Assembly (NCBI GenBank): GCA_021234155.1 | Contig: JAJEKV010000005.1 | Coordinates: 27,864,689-27,928,688, forward strand | Origin: Isoetes taiwanensis | Taxonomy: Eukaryota > Streptophyta > Lycopodiopsida > Isoetales > Isoetaceae | Reading direction: 5' to 3' | Length of the DNA stretch: 64,000 bases | Part shown: positions 24,902 through 34,256 of the stretch, piece after piece | Position numbering within the stretch: position 1 is the stretch's first letter | Layout of the letters: every line of letters begins with the position of its first letter | Made by a program: the position numbers and the translations under genes | Notes under the pieces: generated by a model | The model's database searches: none | Told to the model about the DNA's origin: nothing | Seen by the model: only the letters and a program-made list of their open reading frames with translations

Positions 24902-25214
24902 CCTCGATTCGAAATTTTTTCGAACGTGTGTGACTTCTAAAACGCGCAAGGATTTCCCAAGCTGCTTCGGGAATATGCGACCAACCACATTATTGAATTG
25001 AGAACTATTGCAATAATCATATTTGTAACTAGTAACTAGTAATGATATGGGCATAAGTTAGGAACCTGTCTGGACATAAGTTAGGAACCTGTCTAGATAG
25101 AACTTATTCAGCTCAAACTCTTTTTCATAAATCTAACTCTTTTTCATAAATCTAATATAATAGAAACTAAGCCTAGCATTGTTGGACTATAAGAGGTTTT
25201 TGTGCATTCAACAC
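24902..25214. promoter_or_regulatory. Upstream region of the transporter gene with short direct repeats
   Basis: This is the 5' flank of the minus-strand transporter and probably holds its leader and promoter. I saw two copies each of cataagttaggaacctgtct (about 25051-25098) and ctctttttcataaatctaa (about 25120-25155). No TATA box can be assigned with certainty. The pyrimidine tract begins right beyond. Confidence 0.3.
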
Positions 25215-25795
25215 TCTTCTCCTTCCCTTTGCCTTTTGCTTTATCCCGTGTTTCCCTTTTTCCTCATTTTCCTACACACTTTCTTTTTCATTTCCTCTTT
25301 TTCTCATTTTCCCTACACGTTCTTTTTTTTCCCTTCGTCTTTTTTCTTTTTTTAACCCCATTCTCCCCCCCTCTCATTCCCTTTCTCCTTTTCCTTTTTT
25401 CTCTTCCCTTTTTTCTGATGGACTTTCTCCCTTTCCTTTTCATCATTTCCCCGCCCTTCCATTTTTCCCATGTGTTTTTTTCCCTTTTTTTTAACCCTTC
25501 ATTTTCCCTTTCTCTTTCCCTTTCCTTTTCCATTTTTCCATTCATTTTTTCCCACATTTTTCATGTGCCACTTATCCTCCTTTCTCCACCCTCTTCTTTA
25601 TCCCGTGTCTTTTTTTCTCATGCCCTTTTTCTCTTCCCTCCCAACTCTTTTTCTGCCTCCCTTTTTCTTTTTTCTTTTTTTTTCCTTTTTCATCCTGTTC
25701 CCGCCCTTCCCCTTTTTCCCGTGCTCTTTTCCCCTTCCCTTTCTCCCTTTTTTTCTTTTCTCTTTCCCTTTCTCTTTTTCTATGTCCCCTTTTTT
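25215..25795. repeat. Long pyrimidine (C/T) tract
   Basis: Nearly 600 bp of almost pure C and T on the plus strand, built of variable ccttttt/ccctttttc words with occasional cccgtg or catgtg. The 201-residue Phe/Pro/Ser/Leu frame inside it is a by-product of composition. It lies about 300 bp upstream of the transporter start codon, with the purine strand in the transporter's sense. Confidence 0.85.
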
Positions 25796-26819
25796 TGTAT
25801 TATATAGATAAAAAAGTACAATGTTTTATGCTCATAGAGAATTACTACAGGAGTAATCTCAATATCTTCATCCTCTATTTTGCAGAAACTTATTAGATGC
25901 TCTGCATCAGATATACATAAAGCACATGAATTGCTCTGATAGCTGATATACTTGACATGCTCAGATTACTCTTCCCACCTAGTAACTAGTAGATGTATGG
26001 CATACAAAGGCAAGCCATGCAGGCTCCTGAATGATGTAATCCTCTTAGAGGAAGTAGATGAATACTCCAAAATTACTAAGGAGAAGAATAGAAATATATG
26101 ACCTTACTCAGTGCAAGGCATAGCTATATATCGGTAGGACACAACAACAGATTAGAAAGAAGCTCAAGCATCAGTACCTGAGCGAGCTCTCACTCAAACA
26201 TATATTTGAGCATAACCAGTTAAGCATCAATACTTATTCCGGTCATGAGGTTCTTGGCATAGCAATACCAAGAACTGAGTGCTTAAAATAATCTTTCTAC
26301 CTGCAAATTAGTCATAGAACCTGTTGTCTTTGCATTTCCAATTCAAATCTCAGAAATTCTGTGCTAATCAAAAGGGTTCCCCTGTCCGAAAAACATCTTT
26401 CTGATCATCCAATTCATCTACAAGACATTTCTGCTAGAAAGAAATGGTAGAAGAAAAAGAACATGGATAGATTTTTTTCCAAGAACCAGATTTTACTTCC
26501 TATGTGACATAAATCAATTCCTTTTCCAAATCTTGCAGCTTCATTCCTTCTTTACCTTATAGGTCGACCTCCAACTGCTGTTGGATTTACCCTTTCAGCG
26601 TATCTACTCCAGAGGAAGGAAATAGACATACTGCATAATCATCAAAGAAAGAAGCCACGTTAGTGGATACCTGCTGCCCAAGAATTGCCGCCAGAAAAAG
26701 GAAGAAATCTATGCATCATTTGTTACGCCCGGGCAAAATCGTCCATCGCCTTGCTTTTTCGGAAAATCGATTTCTTTGCATAAATCCGTTGTGATGGCTT
26801 GCGAGAGGGAAGGCGGCCA
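25796..26819. other. Intergenic sequence, nothing identified
   Basis: AT-rich sequence between the two pyrimidine tracts. No gene or repeat was recognised. Confidence 0.45.
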
Positions 26820-27428
26820 CTGCCCTCTAGCAACTCTCTTCCCCTTTTCCCCTTTCCCTATTTCCCTTTCCTGCTTTTCTTTCTTCTTCTTTTTTTCCCT
26901 TTTTCTATGGCCTAGTGGTTAGTCCACTCGTCTAGCACATTGAGGTCTCGTGTTCGAACCTCACTAGGATCTTGGCATCTTAGAACCTTTGGCCCCTGGT
27001 ATCTTGTAGGGGGCGAGTGCTCCTTGAAGGGGGATTGCAAGAACATGCCATGTGTCGCCGTATGTCCTAAGGGATGCTGGCTAGTGCTACCGACGTAAAA
27101 ATACACCTTCCTTAATTTTTCCCCTTTCCTCACCCTTTTCCTCTTTCTTTTTTCCACTTTCTTTTCCCCCTCCCTCTTTTCCATTTCCCTCCCCCTTTTC
27201 CTCGTTCCCTTTTTCCCTTGTCTTTTCCCATTTCCGCCTCTCTTTTTTTTTTCCCTTTCTATTTTCCCATGCCAGTTTTCTCTTCTCTCCACCATTCTCA
27301 TCTTTCCTTTTTTCCCTTCCCTTTTCCTCCTTTCTTCACCCTTTCCCTCTTCCTTTTTTCTCGTGGCCCCTTTTCCCTTCCTTTTCCTCCCTTTCCCCTT
27401 TCTTTTTTCGTTTTTCCTTTTTCCATGC
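26820..27428. repeat. Second pyrimidine tract, interrupted by a SINE
   Basis: C/T-rich sequence at 26820-26903 and 27119-27428, with the same ccttttccc words as the tract at 25215-25795. A tRNA-derived segment separates the two parts, and an LTR begins immediately at the right edge. The purine-strand frame rich in Lys, Arg, Glu and Gly is compositional. Confidence 0.8.
26904..27118 (+). mobile_element. tRNA-derived SINE
   Basis: The segment starts with tggcctagtggttag (26908-26922), a good RNA polymerase III A box, and has gttcgaacc at 26952-26960, a B box. The spacing is right for a tRNA-like internal promoter. About 150 bp of sequence unrelated to tRNA follows (ending near cttaattttt), then pyrimidine-rich DNA. 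This head-plus-body layout is that of a plant SINE, copied with help of LINE enzymes. An acceptor stem is not preserved, so it is not a working tRNA gene. I saw no clear target-site duplication within the low-complexity surroundings. Confidence 0.65.
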
Positions 27429-28189
27429 TGGTAAGAACCTGGTAATCTCCTAAGATCTACTACAAAACTATCGTCAGAAGTAAGAAAATAGACACAAAAT
27501 CCACCCTTCCGGGTAAGCTTGCCACCCAACCGGGTTGTCCTTGAGCCTTACCAGAGAAAGACTAAATTTATGGACAGGAAAGACATAAAGGGAATATCAA
27601 TTGAACACTAGAACTCCCATTCTAGCAAGAATGCAAATTCAAAGGAATGAGTAGAAGTTTGGCTAGGAAAGGAATTGGGTTACTCATACTAGAAGAACTG
27701 ATAGTCATATCTATCCAATTCTGCTCAGAGAGTTTCACAACGATAATTACTCGGATCAAGGATTAGGAATTGGATATTGACGGCTCAGAATAACTTCATT
27801 TAGATGAATTGGAGTCGGGTTGCAGATCTGCAGTTTTGGATGTGGAAACCGATGTTAAAAGTAATGTAGCTTGTCAAACTACCACTGTAGCTACCAGTAC
27901 GAAGTGTCGCAGGTGTTGCCAAGTTCCGCTGATCGCGACTGTCTCCCCCATTTATAACAATCCGCTAGTTACGGGCCTTTTTAATCAGAATATCCATATT
28001 TTGATAAAAAGATTTTCTCTTTCTTTACGTTTTTAAATAGTCCTTGATGCCTTATATATAAAAATATCCCCTAGTGGTCTAGATAAGGATAATTGCTAAC
28101 TTAACTTATTCTATATTCGCTAAGATACTTGGATACAAGCATTAACATAAACATTTACAGCTTTCTTTCTCATTCTCTTACTTCTGACA
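27429..28189 (-). repeat. 3' LTR of the gag-only element
   Basis: On the minus strand it starts TGTCAGAAG after the purine tract and ends CTTACCA. 761 bp. Its last 145 bp pair with 29748-29892. Confidence 0.65.
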
Positions 28190-28324
28190 ACCACTCCCCC
28201 GAGCACCACCATACCAATTCCTCCCTTTCTTGGGATTGATCATCCTCGATCAAGAATTATATGGCAAATTAACACAACCAAGTCCATGGTTGCAACCTTG
28301 ATTGAGTTCACAATCAGAAATAAT

Positions 28325-28415
28325 CAAGTCCAGCCCTTTAGGCTAAAATATTTTCAAGTCCAGCCCTTTAGGCTAAGAATTTTCTAGTCCAGCCCTTTAG
28401 GCTAAAAGATATTCT
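28325..28415. repeat. Three tandem copies of a 30-bp unit
   Basis: The word agtccagccctttaggctaa occurs three times at a spacing of about 30 bp, between the purine tract and the gag remnant of the gag-only element. Confidence 0.85.
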
Positions 28416-28469
28416 ATTATAGTCATAATGATAACAAGACCAACAATTATGCGGCAAACATAATTGTTG

Positions 28470-29260
28470 TCTCAAAATATACCACGAACAATTTTATTCC
28501 TATGAATTTCACCTAAGGAATCGCAAAACAACAAAGTCACTACTTTAAATAAGCAATTTGCAACCTTCCCTTCCTCTGCAAAAGAGACTTGTTTATTTGC
28601 CTTGGTGATAGATTCAGAAGGACCCAATTGAGACACTTGGCCTGAGAATCCAGTAGGGCGAGTATTTACTCTAGGCTCCATCCGTCCTTGATCCTTCTGT
28701 TCTCCCCGATTCCCTCGATCGGTTTGGTCTCCTCTTGCATTAAACTTTGGGCAGTCTACTTTAAGATGTGACGCTCCACAATAAAAACATCTGTTTTTCT
28801 TAGAAAAAGATCTATCAGATTGATTTTCCTGTCATGCATTTTGCAACTGATCCGGATTGTGTACAATATTAGGTCTCGATCTCTTAATCTCTCTCTTACG
28901 TTCAATACCTTTATTTTTTCCATTTTTCCACTTGATGTCCTTTTCCTGGGAATACCCCTCTTATATATCATATCTTACTACGCCAGTATTGAGTTTCATT
29001 TCCACAGCTTCGTCTTTTCTTATAGCTTCGTCAATAGTAGCAGGTTTTGTAAAACACAATTCTGCATATAGCGGTCTTGCAATCCTGCTATAAATTTTCT
29101 TGTTATTTCACTTTCAGACAATCCTTCTTGTTGCAATTCTCCCATCTGAACTGCAAGATAAGAAAACTTTGAATAGAAATGATGTATTGATTCATGTTCT
29201 TGTTTGAAGAGATCCCCTTGTCTTTTAAGATCTGGGTAATAATTATCATGTAGATTATGC
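28470..29260 (-). pseudogene. Degraded gag of the non-autonomous element
   Basis: Minus-strand words include HESIHHFYSKFSYLAVQMGE and LSESEITRKFIAGLQDRYMQ (about 29045-29210), which match the capsid region of LTR-element Gag. CFYCGASHLKVDC follows at 28751-28789, a zinc knuckle with one residue fewer than the standard CX2CX4HX4C spacing. The C-terminal part (28472-28681) is Ser/Pro/Gln-rich. Stops and at least one frameshift separate the parts (for example within 28970-29050). It would have formed virus-like particles. Confidence 0.55.
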
Positions 29261-29730
29261 GATTAGAATCGCTTTCTAAAATCTACCCAGGTTTTTATTT
29301 GAGGCAATAACTTCTTCCGAGCTTGCCATTAGATTCTAACTACATCAATCAAATACTTGTCCATTGCCTGTAGTTTCTGTTCCTCCGTAACTTTAACTCT
29401 CTTAATGAAACTTTTCCATGATGCTAGAAATCCTAAAACTGTAGGTGGGCTTCATTTATCTCCTGCATATATAGGCATTCCTTCGACCTTTTCCAGCCAT
29501 TTGATTCTTTTAGTGCTAGAAAGTGGAGGATTAACAGGAGGACTTGCAGGCAAAGGCAACTACTGATATATATCTCTATATTCTAATTTTCTTTGATTTT
29601 TTGCAAAGCTTACTGAAGCAGGAATTCCAATCTGAGTTGTGATTTGAGCAGCGATGTTCAGAAATTAGTTGTATTGGTCAGCAGGAATATTAAACACGTT
29701 CTAGGCCATTGTACAAGAATTTTGAAAGAC

Positions 29731-29744
29731 TGGCTCTGATACCA
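29731..29744 (-). promoter_or_regulatory. Primer-binding site (initiator Met-tRNA type)
   Basis: On the minus strand TGGTATCAGAGCCA lies 3 bases after the 5' LTR end. This is the standard plant LTR-element site for initiator Met-tRNA priming and fixes the element's orientation. Confidence 0.8.
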
Positions 29745-29892
29745 ATTTGATAAGAACTTGCAATCTCTTGAGGTCTACTCCAAAACAAACATTAGAAGTG
29801 AAGCAAATAAACACAAAATCCACCATTCCGAGTAAGATCGTCACCCAACAAGGTTGCCATTGAGCAAGAGTTTACCAGAGAAAGACTAAATT

Positions 29893-30127
29893 CCTTCCAG
29901 AGTTTTCAGTCCTATTAGTCTCCGTATCAGTTTTTCTCTAGGTGTTGTATCAAATGCCTTTTGTAAATCTACAAAGCAGCATATTATCTTCGTGTTCCGG
30001 CCTTTGCCTGTTCAACCAATATTCTGAACGTCACTAAGTGATCTTTGGTAGAATGATCTGGCCGAAATCCAGCCTGACCTTGTACCCTCAATTGCCCTGT
30101 CTCAGCCCAATTTTTTAACTTACTATC
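29893..30127 (-). pseudogene. LINE reverse transcriptase, downstream half
   Basis: The minus strand reads KLKNWAETGQLRVQGQAGF and RPDHSTKDHLVTFRILVEQ, then KIICCFVDLQKAFDT-like words (motif A with its Asp, in a shifted frame). These are typical of LINE RTs. The piece begins exactly at the left edge of the chromovirus insertion and continues the RT piece at 38509. It stops at 29893 against the truncated LTR, so the catalytic xADD loop is missing. Confidence 0.75.
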
Positions 30128-30198
30128 TACTGACCATATGGGTATTCATATCATACGAGCATTATACTCGTATATGGTCGTCACCCGAATGCAAAAGG

Positions 30199-30272
30199 GT
30201 AGTTGCACAGAGCAAGGTTTGAACTCGCAACTTTCTAACTGGGAATCAAGCACCTTTGTCAAATGCGCTACG
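30199..30272 (-). other. tRNA-like segment within the LTR
   Basis: The minus strand reads tagcgcatttgacaaagg (A-box-like, 30253-30270) and gttcaaacc (B-box-like, 30216-30224), with an anticodon-arm-like stretch between. In the 3' LTR (38099-38165) the same arm contains ctcttaa and the A box is closer to consensus. No acceptor stem is kept. It looks like a SINE or tRNA gene captured by an ancestral LTR. Confidence 0.55.
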
Positions 30273-30420
30273 AATATTTATTGAAAACATTCCCTCACGT
30301 CTTTCTCATATGCAGGGAGGTTCCCAGGAGTTTCTAGAATATTCTAGAATCTACATGCATGCACGACACTTGGCGTGATCTCATCCATTGGAGTGGTGCG
30401 ATCTTGACTATCGGTCTAGA

Positions 30421-30464
30421 TATATAAGGAGGCACCTCCTTCTTGTCGAACCATTCCGGTTCAA
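30421..30464 (+). promoter_or_regulatory. LTR TATA box and predicted RNA 5' end
   Basis: TATATAAGG at 30421-30429 is followed 32 bases later by ATTCCGGTTCAA (30453-30464), where transcription is expected to start. The second LTR has the same arrangement (ATTCCGGTTCAA at 33090-33101). Confidence 0.6.
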
Positions 30465-30623
30465 CGCCAGTCTTGAGCCTTCTAGGCATCTGTCTCGTGT
30501 TCCTGCTTGCCTATCAAGATTCCTATTCATATATCAGATTCTTTGCCGATCTTGTGTATTTCTTTCGTATTTCTTGCATATTATCCACATATTTTTCTTG
30601 TTTTCGCATAGGTTCATGACAGT

Positions 30624-30635
30624 TTGAACCAGAAT
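30624..30635 (+). promoter_or_regulatory. Candidate self-priming binding site
   Basis: TTGAACCAGAAT begins three bases after the LTR end. It pairs with ATTCCGGTTCAA at the predicted RNA 5' end at 11 of 12 positions. No TGG typical of tRNA priming occurs at the junction. The same site follows the second LTR (33261-33272). Confidence 0.5.
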
Positions 30636-30763
30636 ATCTTACCGATTCTTGCCTGCTCTGATCCTAAGGATTTCTTTACCCATATTGGGTGATTCCTATC
30701 TCTATGGAGGAGGTTTCATCCTTGTTACAGCAGGTCTAGCAACTTGTTCAAGTATGCCAGCAA

Positions 30764-31591
30764 TTGCAGTTGGATAATAAGGAGCTCCAGGAACGGGTAG
30801 CTTCTCATGAGTCAGCCTCTAGCTCTGGGAGGAGGTCATCAGAACCTAAGATCAGCCTGCCAGAAAAATTTGATGGCACTAGATCCAAGCTCCGAGGGTT
30901 TTTGAATCAGATTCGGCTTGTTATTCGGCTCCATCCTCACACGTATCCTACAGATTGGGAACAGGTCAGACTAGTTGGCTCTCTTCTTTCTAGGTCAGCC
31001 TTGAGTTGGTTAGTCCCCCTGCTGGAGAAAGGGGCTCCCGAGTTGCAAAATTTTGCTTTATTTACTGCTGAACTTGAGGCGTATTTTGGAGACACTGATC
31101 GGCAACGCACAACAATAACCAAGCTTGGCAACCCCAGGCAAGATTCTCGCCCGGCTTCAGTTTATGCTTCTGAGTTTCGACAAATTGCTATAGACATAGC
31201 CTGGGAAGATGCGGCTCTTCGGGACTGTTTTCAAAGAGGGCTCCGCGAGGATATAAAGGATATGTTGCTGACGATGGAGGATCCCAAAACCTTGGATGAA
31301 GCTATAAAGTTTGCGGTTCTTTGTGATAACCGTCCTTTTGAGCGTAGGCAAGAAAACAAAATCAACATGTTTCTTTGCTTCCCCAAGCTCCATCGATCAC
31401 ACTGCCCACGTCCCACGAATCTGTTGGCCCAGTGCCTATACAAATTGATGGTGTGGTTCGAGGGCCCTTGCCTGCAGCTGCGAAGCAATGCTGAAGAGAG
31501 GCTAATCTCTGCCTCTATTGTGGAGGGGCTGGCCATATTGCTTGTGGATGTCCTATTAAGCGATCAAACCGTTCGAGCCCCGTCCGAGTAG
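30764..31591 (+). pseudogene. gag, first unit
   Basis: This is a Gag polyprotein region. The N-terminal part (KISLPEKFDGTRSKLRGFL) and LREDIKDMLLTMEDP belong to the retrotransposon capsid domain, roughly residues 30-200. A CCHC knuckle CLYCGGAGHIACGC follows at 31510-31551, but in a different frame, so a frameshift separates capsid from knuckle near 31345-31400. Compared with the second unit it retains seven residues (PELQNFA) that are deleted there. The start codon is unclear because upstream sequence (30703 on) also reads in a Gag-like way; I show the first long open frame. Confidence 0.7.
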
Positions 31592-31639
31592 TAGGAATCT
31601 CTCGACGGTTACCTAACATTCCTTCAACTCCTCCCACAT

Positions 31640-31960
31640 GTGACAAAGGTTTTATTCCCTCGGACAAGGTCAGTAAAGAATTTTTTATCTCTATTTCATT
31701 GGAGTCAGAGGTTGGGAGGATCGAGACGCTGGCGCAACTTGATTGTGATGCGAATGCCTGATTCAAGGGTCGAGCATCCTAGCTCTGTTAATGTGATTGA
31801 TGGGTGTGAGATTGCTTCAGGCACAGTCACAGAATGTACTGCACATGTTCACGTTTTGTTCGAGGGAGCTTCTTGTAACATTTCCTTCAATCCTTTCGCT
31901 AGCCCACATCGCCAATAGTCTTGGGTCTGCATACAGGTAGAGCTACATAACCCGCAGATT
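31640..31960 (+). pseudogene. Protease remnant, first unit
   Basis: The frame contains SSVNVIDGCEIASGTVTEC and HVHVLFEGASCNISF, the central part of a retropepsin. The active-site loop, expected as DSGA near 31740-31760, reads DCDANA* in the relevant frame and is destroyed. The LGLPWLELHNP word of the second unit is garbled here around 31920-31945. Confidence 0.55.
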
Positions 31961-32590
31961 GATTGGCGTACTAGATCCTTTCGGTTTTCTGGTTCGAGCT
32001 CTAGTTCCAGTTCATCTGCAGTTCAAGCCTTTGCACCAATATCTACTTCTGTCCGTACAATGTCGTGGGCTCCTGATTCTGTCCTTGCTATTCCTGCTTC
32101 TGCTCCACATCTCGATTTGGCTCTTGTCTCTACTCGGTTCATGCCTCCAGTTCGACCATGTTCTAGATGATGTTCGGCTCGGTTCTTGTTCGGTTTACGC
32201 TCTAGTTCTGCTCCGGTTCTGTTCGGTTGCTCCTACTTACGTTTTTTGTTCTGCTCTCGCTTACGTTCTTGCTCACCTTACGTAGAGGTTTCTTCGCGCC
32301 CTCAGCTCCATATCTCGAAGATCTCTTCTTCACAAGTTTACCAGATCTGGTAGGCAAGATCCCAGTTCAGCATTTGCAATCCAAGCCCATCCTTCGACTA
32401 GCTCTGCTTCATAAATGTTTGTTCCTGTCCTTCTTGATAAGTACAAGGATTTTAGCGATGTTTTTGATAAGGACAAAGCCAGTAAGCTTCCGGAGCATCG
32501 TCCCTATGACTGCCCCGTTGATCTTCAGCCAGGGACAACCCCGCCATTTGGCCCTATCTATGGCTTATCGCCAACATAATTAGAGACTTT

Positions 32591-32872
32591 GTGGACCTAT
32601 ATCGAGGAGAATCTTACAACTGGGTTTATCTGACATTCTCAGTCACCCACAGGAGCTACCATCTTCTTTGTTTCCAAGAAAATGGTTCTTTGCGACTGGT
32701 TGTGGATTATCGCGGCCGCAACAAGATCACTGTGCGTAATTGGTATCCTCTCCCTCTGATTCCAGAGTTACTTGAGCAGCTACAAGGTGCACAATACTTC
32801 ACGAAAATCGATCTTCGAGGTTCTTATAATCTTATCCGGATCAGGGAAGGTGATGAGTGGAAGACAGCTTTC
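32591..32872 (+). pseudogene. Reverse transcriptase start, first unit, truncated
   Basis: This is the N-terminal third of the RT, with [35 protein letters not shown] (catalytic Asp in KIDL) and GDEWKT. It stops abruptly at the join to the second LTR. Everything downstream (catalytic DD, RNase H, integrase) is missing from this unit. A stop and a frameshift lie upstream, near 32580. Confidence 0.75.
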
Positions 32873-33258
32873 TAATTGGGAATCAAGCACCTTTGTCAAA
32901 TGCGCTACGAATATTTATTGAAAACATTCCCTCACGTCTTTCTCATATGCAGGGATGTTCCCAGAAGTTTCTAGAACATTCTAGAATCTACATGCATGCA
33001 CGACACTTGGCGTGATCTCATCCATTGAAGTGGTGCGATCTTTACTATCGGTCTAGATATATAAGGAGGCACCTCCTTCTTGTCGAACCATTCCGGTTCA
33101 ATGCCAGTCTTGAGCCTTCTAGGCATCTGTCTCGTGTTCCTGCCTGCCTATCAAGATTCCTATTCATATATCAGATTCTTTGCCGATCTTGTGTATTTCT
33201 TTCGTATTTCTTGCATATTATCCACATATTTTTCTTGTTCTCACGTAGGTTCATGACA
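32868..33258 (+). repeat. Internal LTR, truncated at its 5' side
   Basis: It matches the 5' LTR from its position about 30230 to its end (30621). The first ~100 bp are missing. The switch from RT sequence to LTR happens within actttcta-like sequence present in both partners. Confidence 0.85.
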
Positions 33259-33400
33259 GTTTGAACCAGAATATCTTATCGATTCTTGCATGCTCTGATC
33301 CTAAGAATTTCTTTACCCATATTGGGCGATTCCTATCTCTATGGAGGAGGTTTCATTCTTGTTACAGCAGGTCTAGCAACTTGTTCAAGTATGCCAACAA

Positions 33401-34168
33401 TTGCAGTTGGATAATAAGGAGCTCCAGGAACGGGTAGCTTCTCATGAGTCAGCCTCTAGCTCTGGGAGGAGGTCATCAGAACCTAAGATCAGCCTGCCAG
33501 AAAAATTTGATGGCACTAGATCCAAGCTCCGAGGGTTTTTGAATCAGATTCGGCTTGTTATTCGGCTCCATCCTCATACGTATCCTACAGATTGGGAACA
33601 GGTCGGACTAGTTGGCTCTCTTCTTTCTAGGTCAGCCTTGAGTTGGTTAGTCCCCCTGCTGGAGAAAGGGGCGCTTTATTTACTGCTGAACTTGAGGTGT
33701 ATTTTGGAGACACTGATCGGCAACACACAGCAGTAACCAAGCTTGGCAACCCCAGGCAAGATTCTCGCCCGGCTTCAGTTTATGCTTCTGAGTTTCGACA
33801 GATTGCTATAGACATAGCCTGGGAAGATGCGGCTCTTCGGGACTGTTTTCAAAGAGGGCTCCGCGAGGATATAAAGGATATGTTGCTGACGATGGAGGAT
33901 CCCAAAACCTTGGATGAAGCTATAAAGTTTGCGGTTCTTTGTGATAACCGTCCTTTGGAGCGTAGGCAAGAAAAACAAAATCAACATGTTTCTTTGCTTC
34001 CCCAAGCTCCATCGATCACACTGCCCACGTCACGAATCTGTTGGCCCAGTGCCTATACAAATTGATGGTGTGGTTCGAGGGCCCTTGCCTGCAGCTGCGA
34101 AGCAATGCTGAAGAGAGGCTAATCTCTGCCTCTATTGTGGAGGGGCTGGCCATATTGCTTGTGGATGT
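33401..34168 (+). pseudogene. gag, second unit
   Basis: This has the same capsid sequence as the first unit. A deletion of about 20 bases near 33671 (between GA and LFTAELE) shifts the frame, so the capsid is read partly at 33401-33736 and partly at 33643-34065. The CCHC knuckle lies at 34127-34168. Apart from the deletion the two units are nearly identical, showing that they derive from the same element recently compared with the decay of other elements here. Confidence 0.7.
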
Positions 34169-34256
34169 CCTATTAAGCGATCAAACCATTCGAGCCCCGT
34201 CCGAGTAATAGGAATCTCTCGACGGTTACCTGACATTCCTTCAACTCCTCCCACAT

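Larger units (their letters stand above)
27429..29892 (-). mobile_element. Gag-only LTR retrotransposon (non-autonomous)
   Basis: The left LTR (27429-28189, 761 bp) and the right, truncated LTR (29748-29892, 145 bp) share taagaacctgg-like ends and the word accagagaaagactaaatt. Inside the right LTR lies a primer-binding site complementary to initiator Met-tRNA (TGGTATCAGAGCCA on minus, 29731-29744). A purine tract (on minus ggtgctcgggggagtggt, 28190-28207) precedes the left LTR. The internal region is only about 1.56 kb and shows Gag but no protease, RT or integrase. It would therefore depend on enzymes supplied by other elements. The 5' LTR (right) is cut where LINE sequence starts. Confidence 0.7.
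30128..30621 (+). repeat. 5' LTR of the chromovirus array
   Basis: About 494 bp, ending in ggttcatgaca. It matches 38019-38508 almost throughout. Its first bases (tactgacc) differ from the 3' copy (tgtaacgacc), so the terminal TG seems to have been lost. It holds a tRNA-like stretch (30199-30272, minus), an inverted repeat around atacgag/ctcgtat, and a TATA box at 30421. Confidence 0.85.

Noticed and set aside
25202-25807. 201-residue open frame rich in Phe, Pro, Ser and Leu
   Set aside because: It is a direct result of the pyrimidine tract; stops need A or G, which are nearly absent.
26904-26980. Functional tRNA gene
   Set aside because: A and B boxes are present, but no paired acceptor stem or terminator; the body continues as in a SINE.
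26912-27529. 205-residue minus-strand frame rich in Lys, Arg, Glu and Gly
   Set aside because: It crosses a SINE and a purine-rich tract; composition explains it.
28325-28415. CRISPR-like array
   Set aside because: Three 20-base repeats with spacers of about 10 bases that are themselves similar; a short tandem repeat in a plant retroelement.
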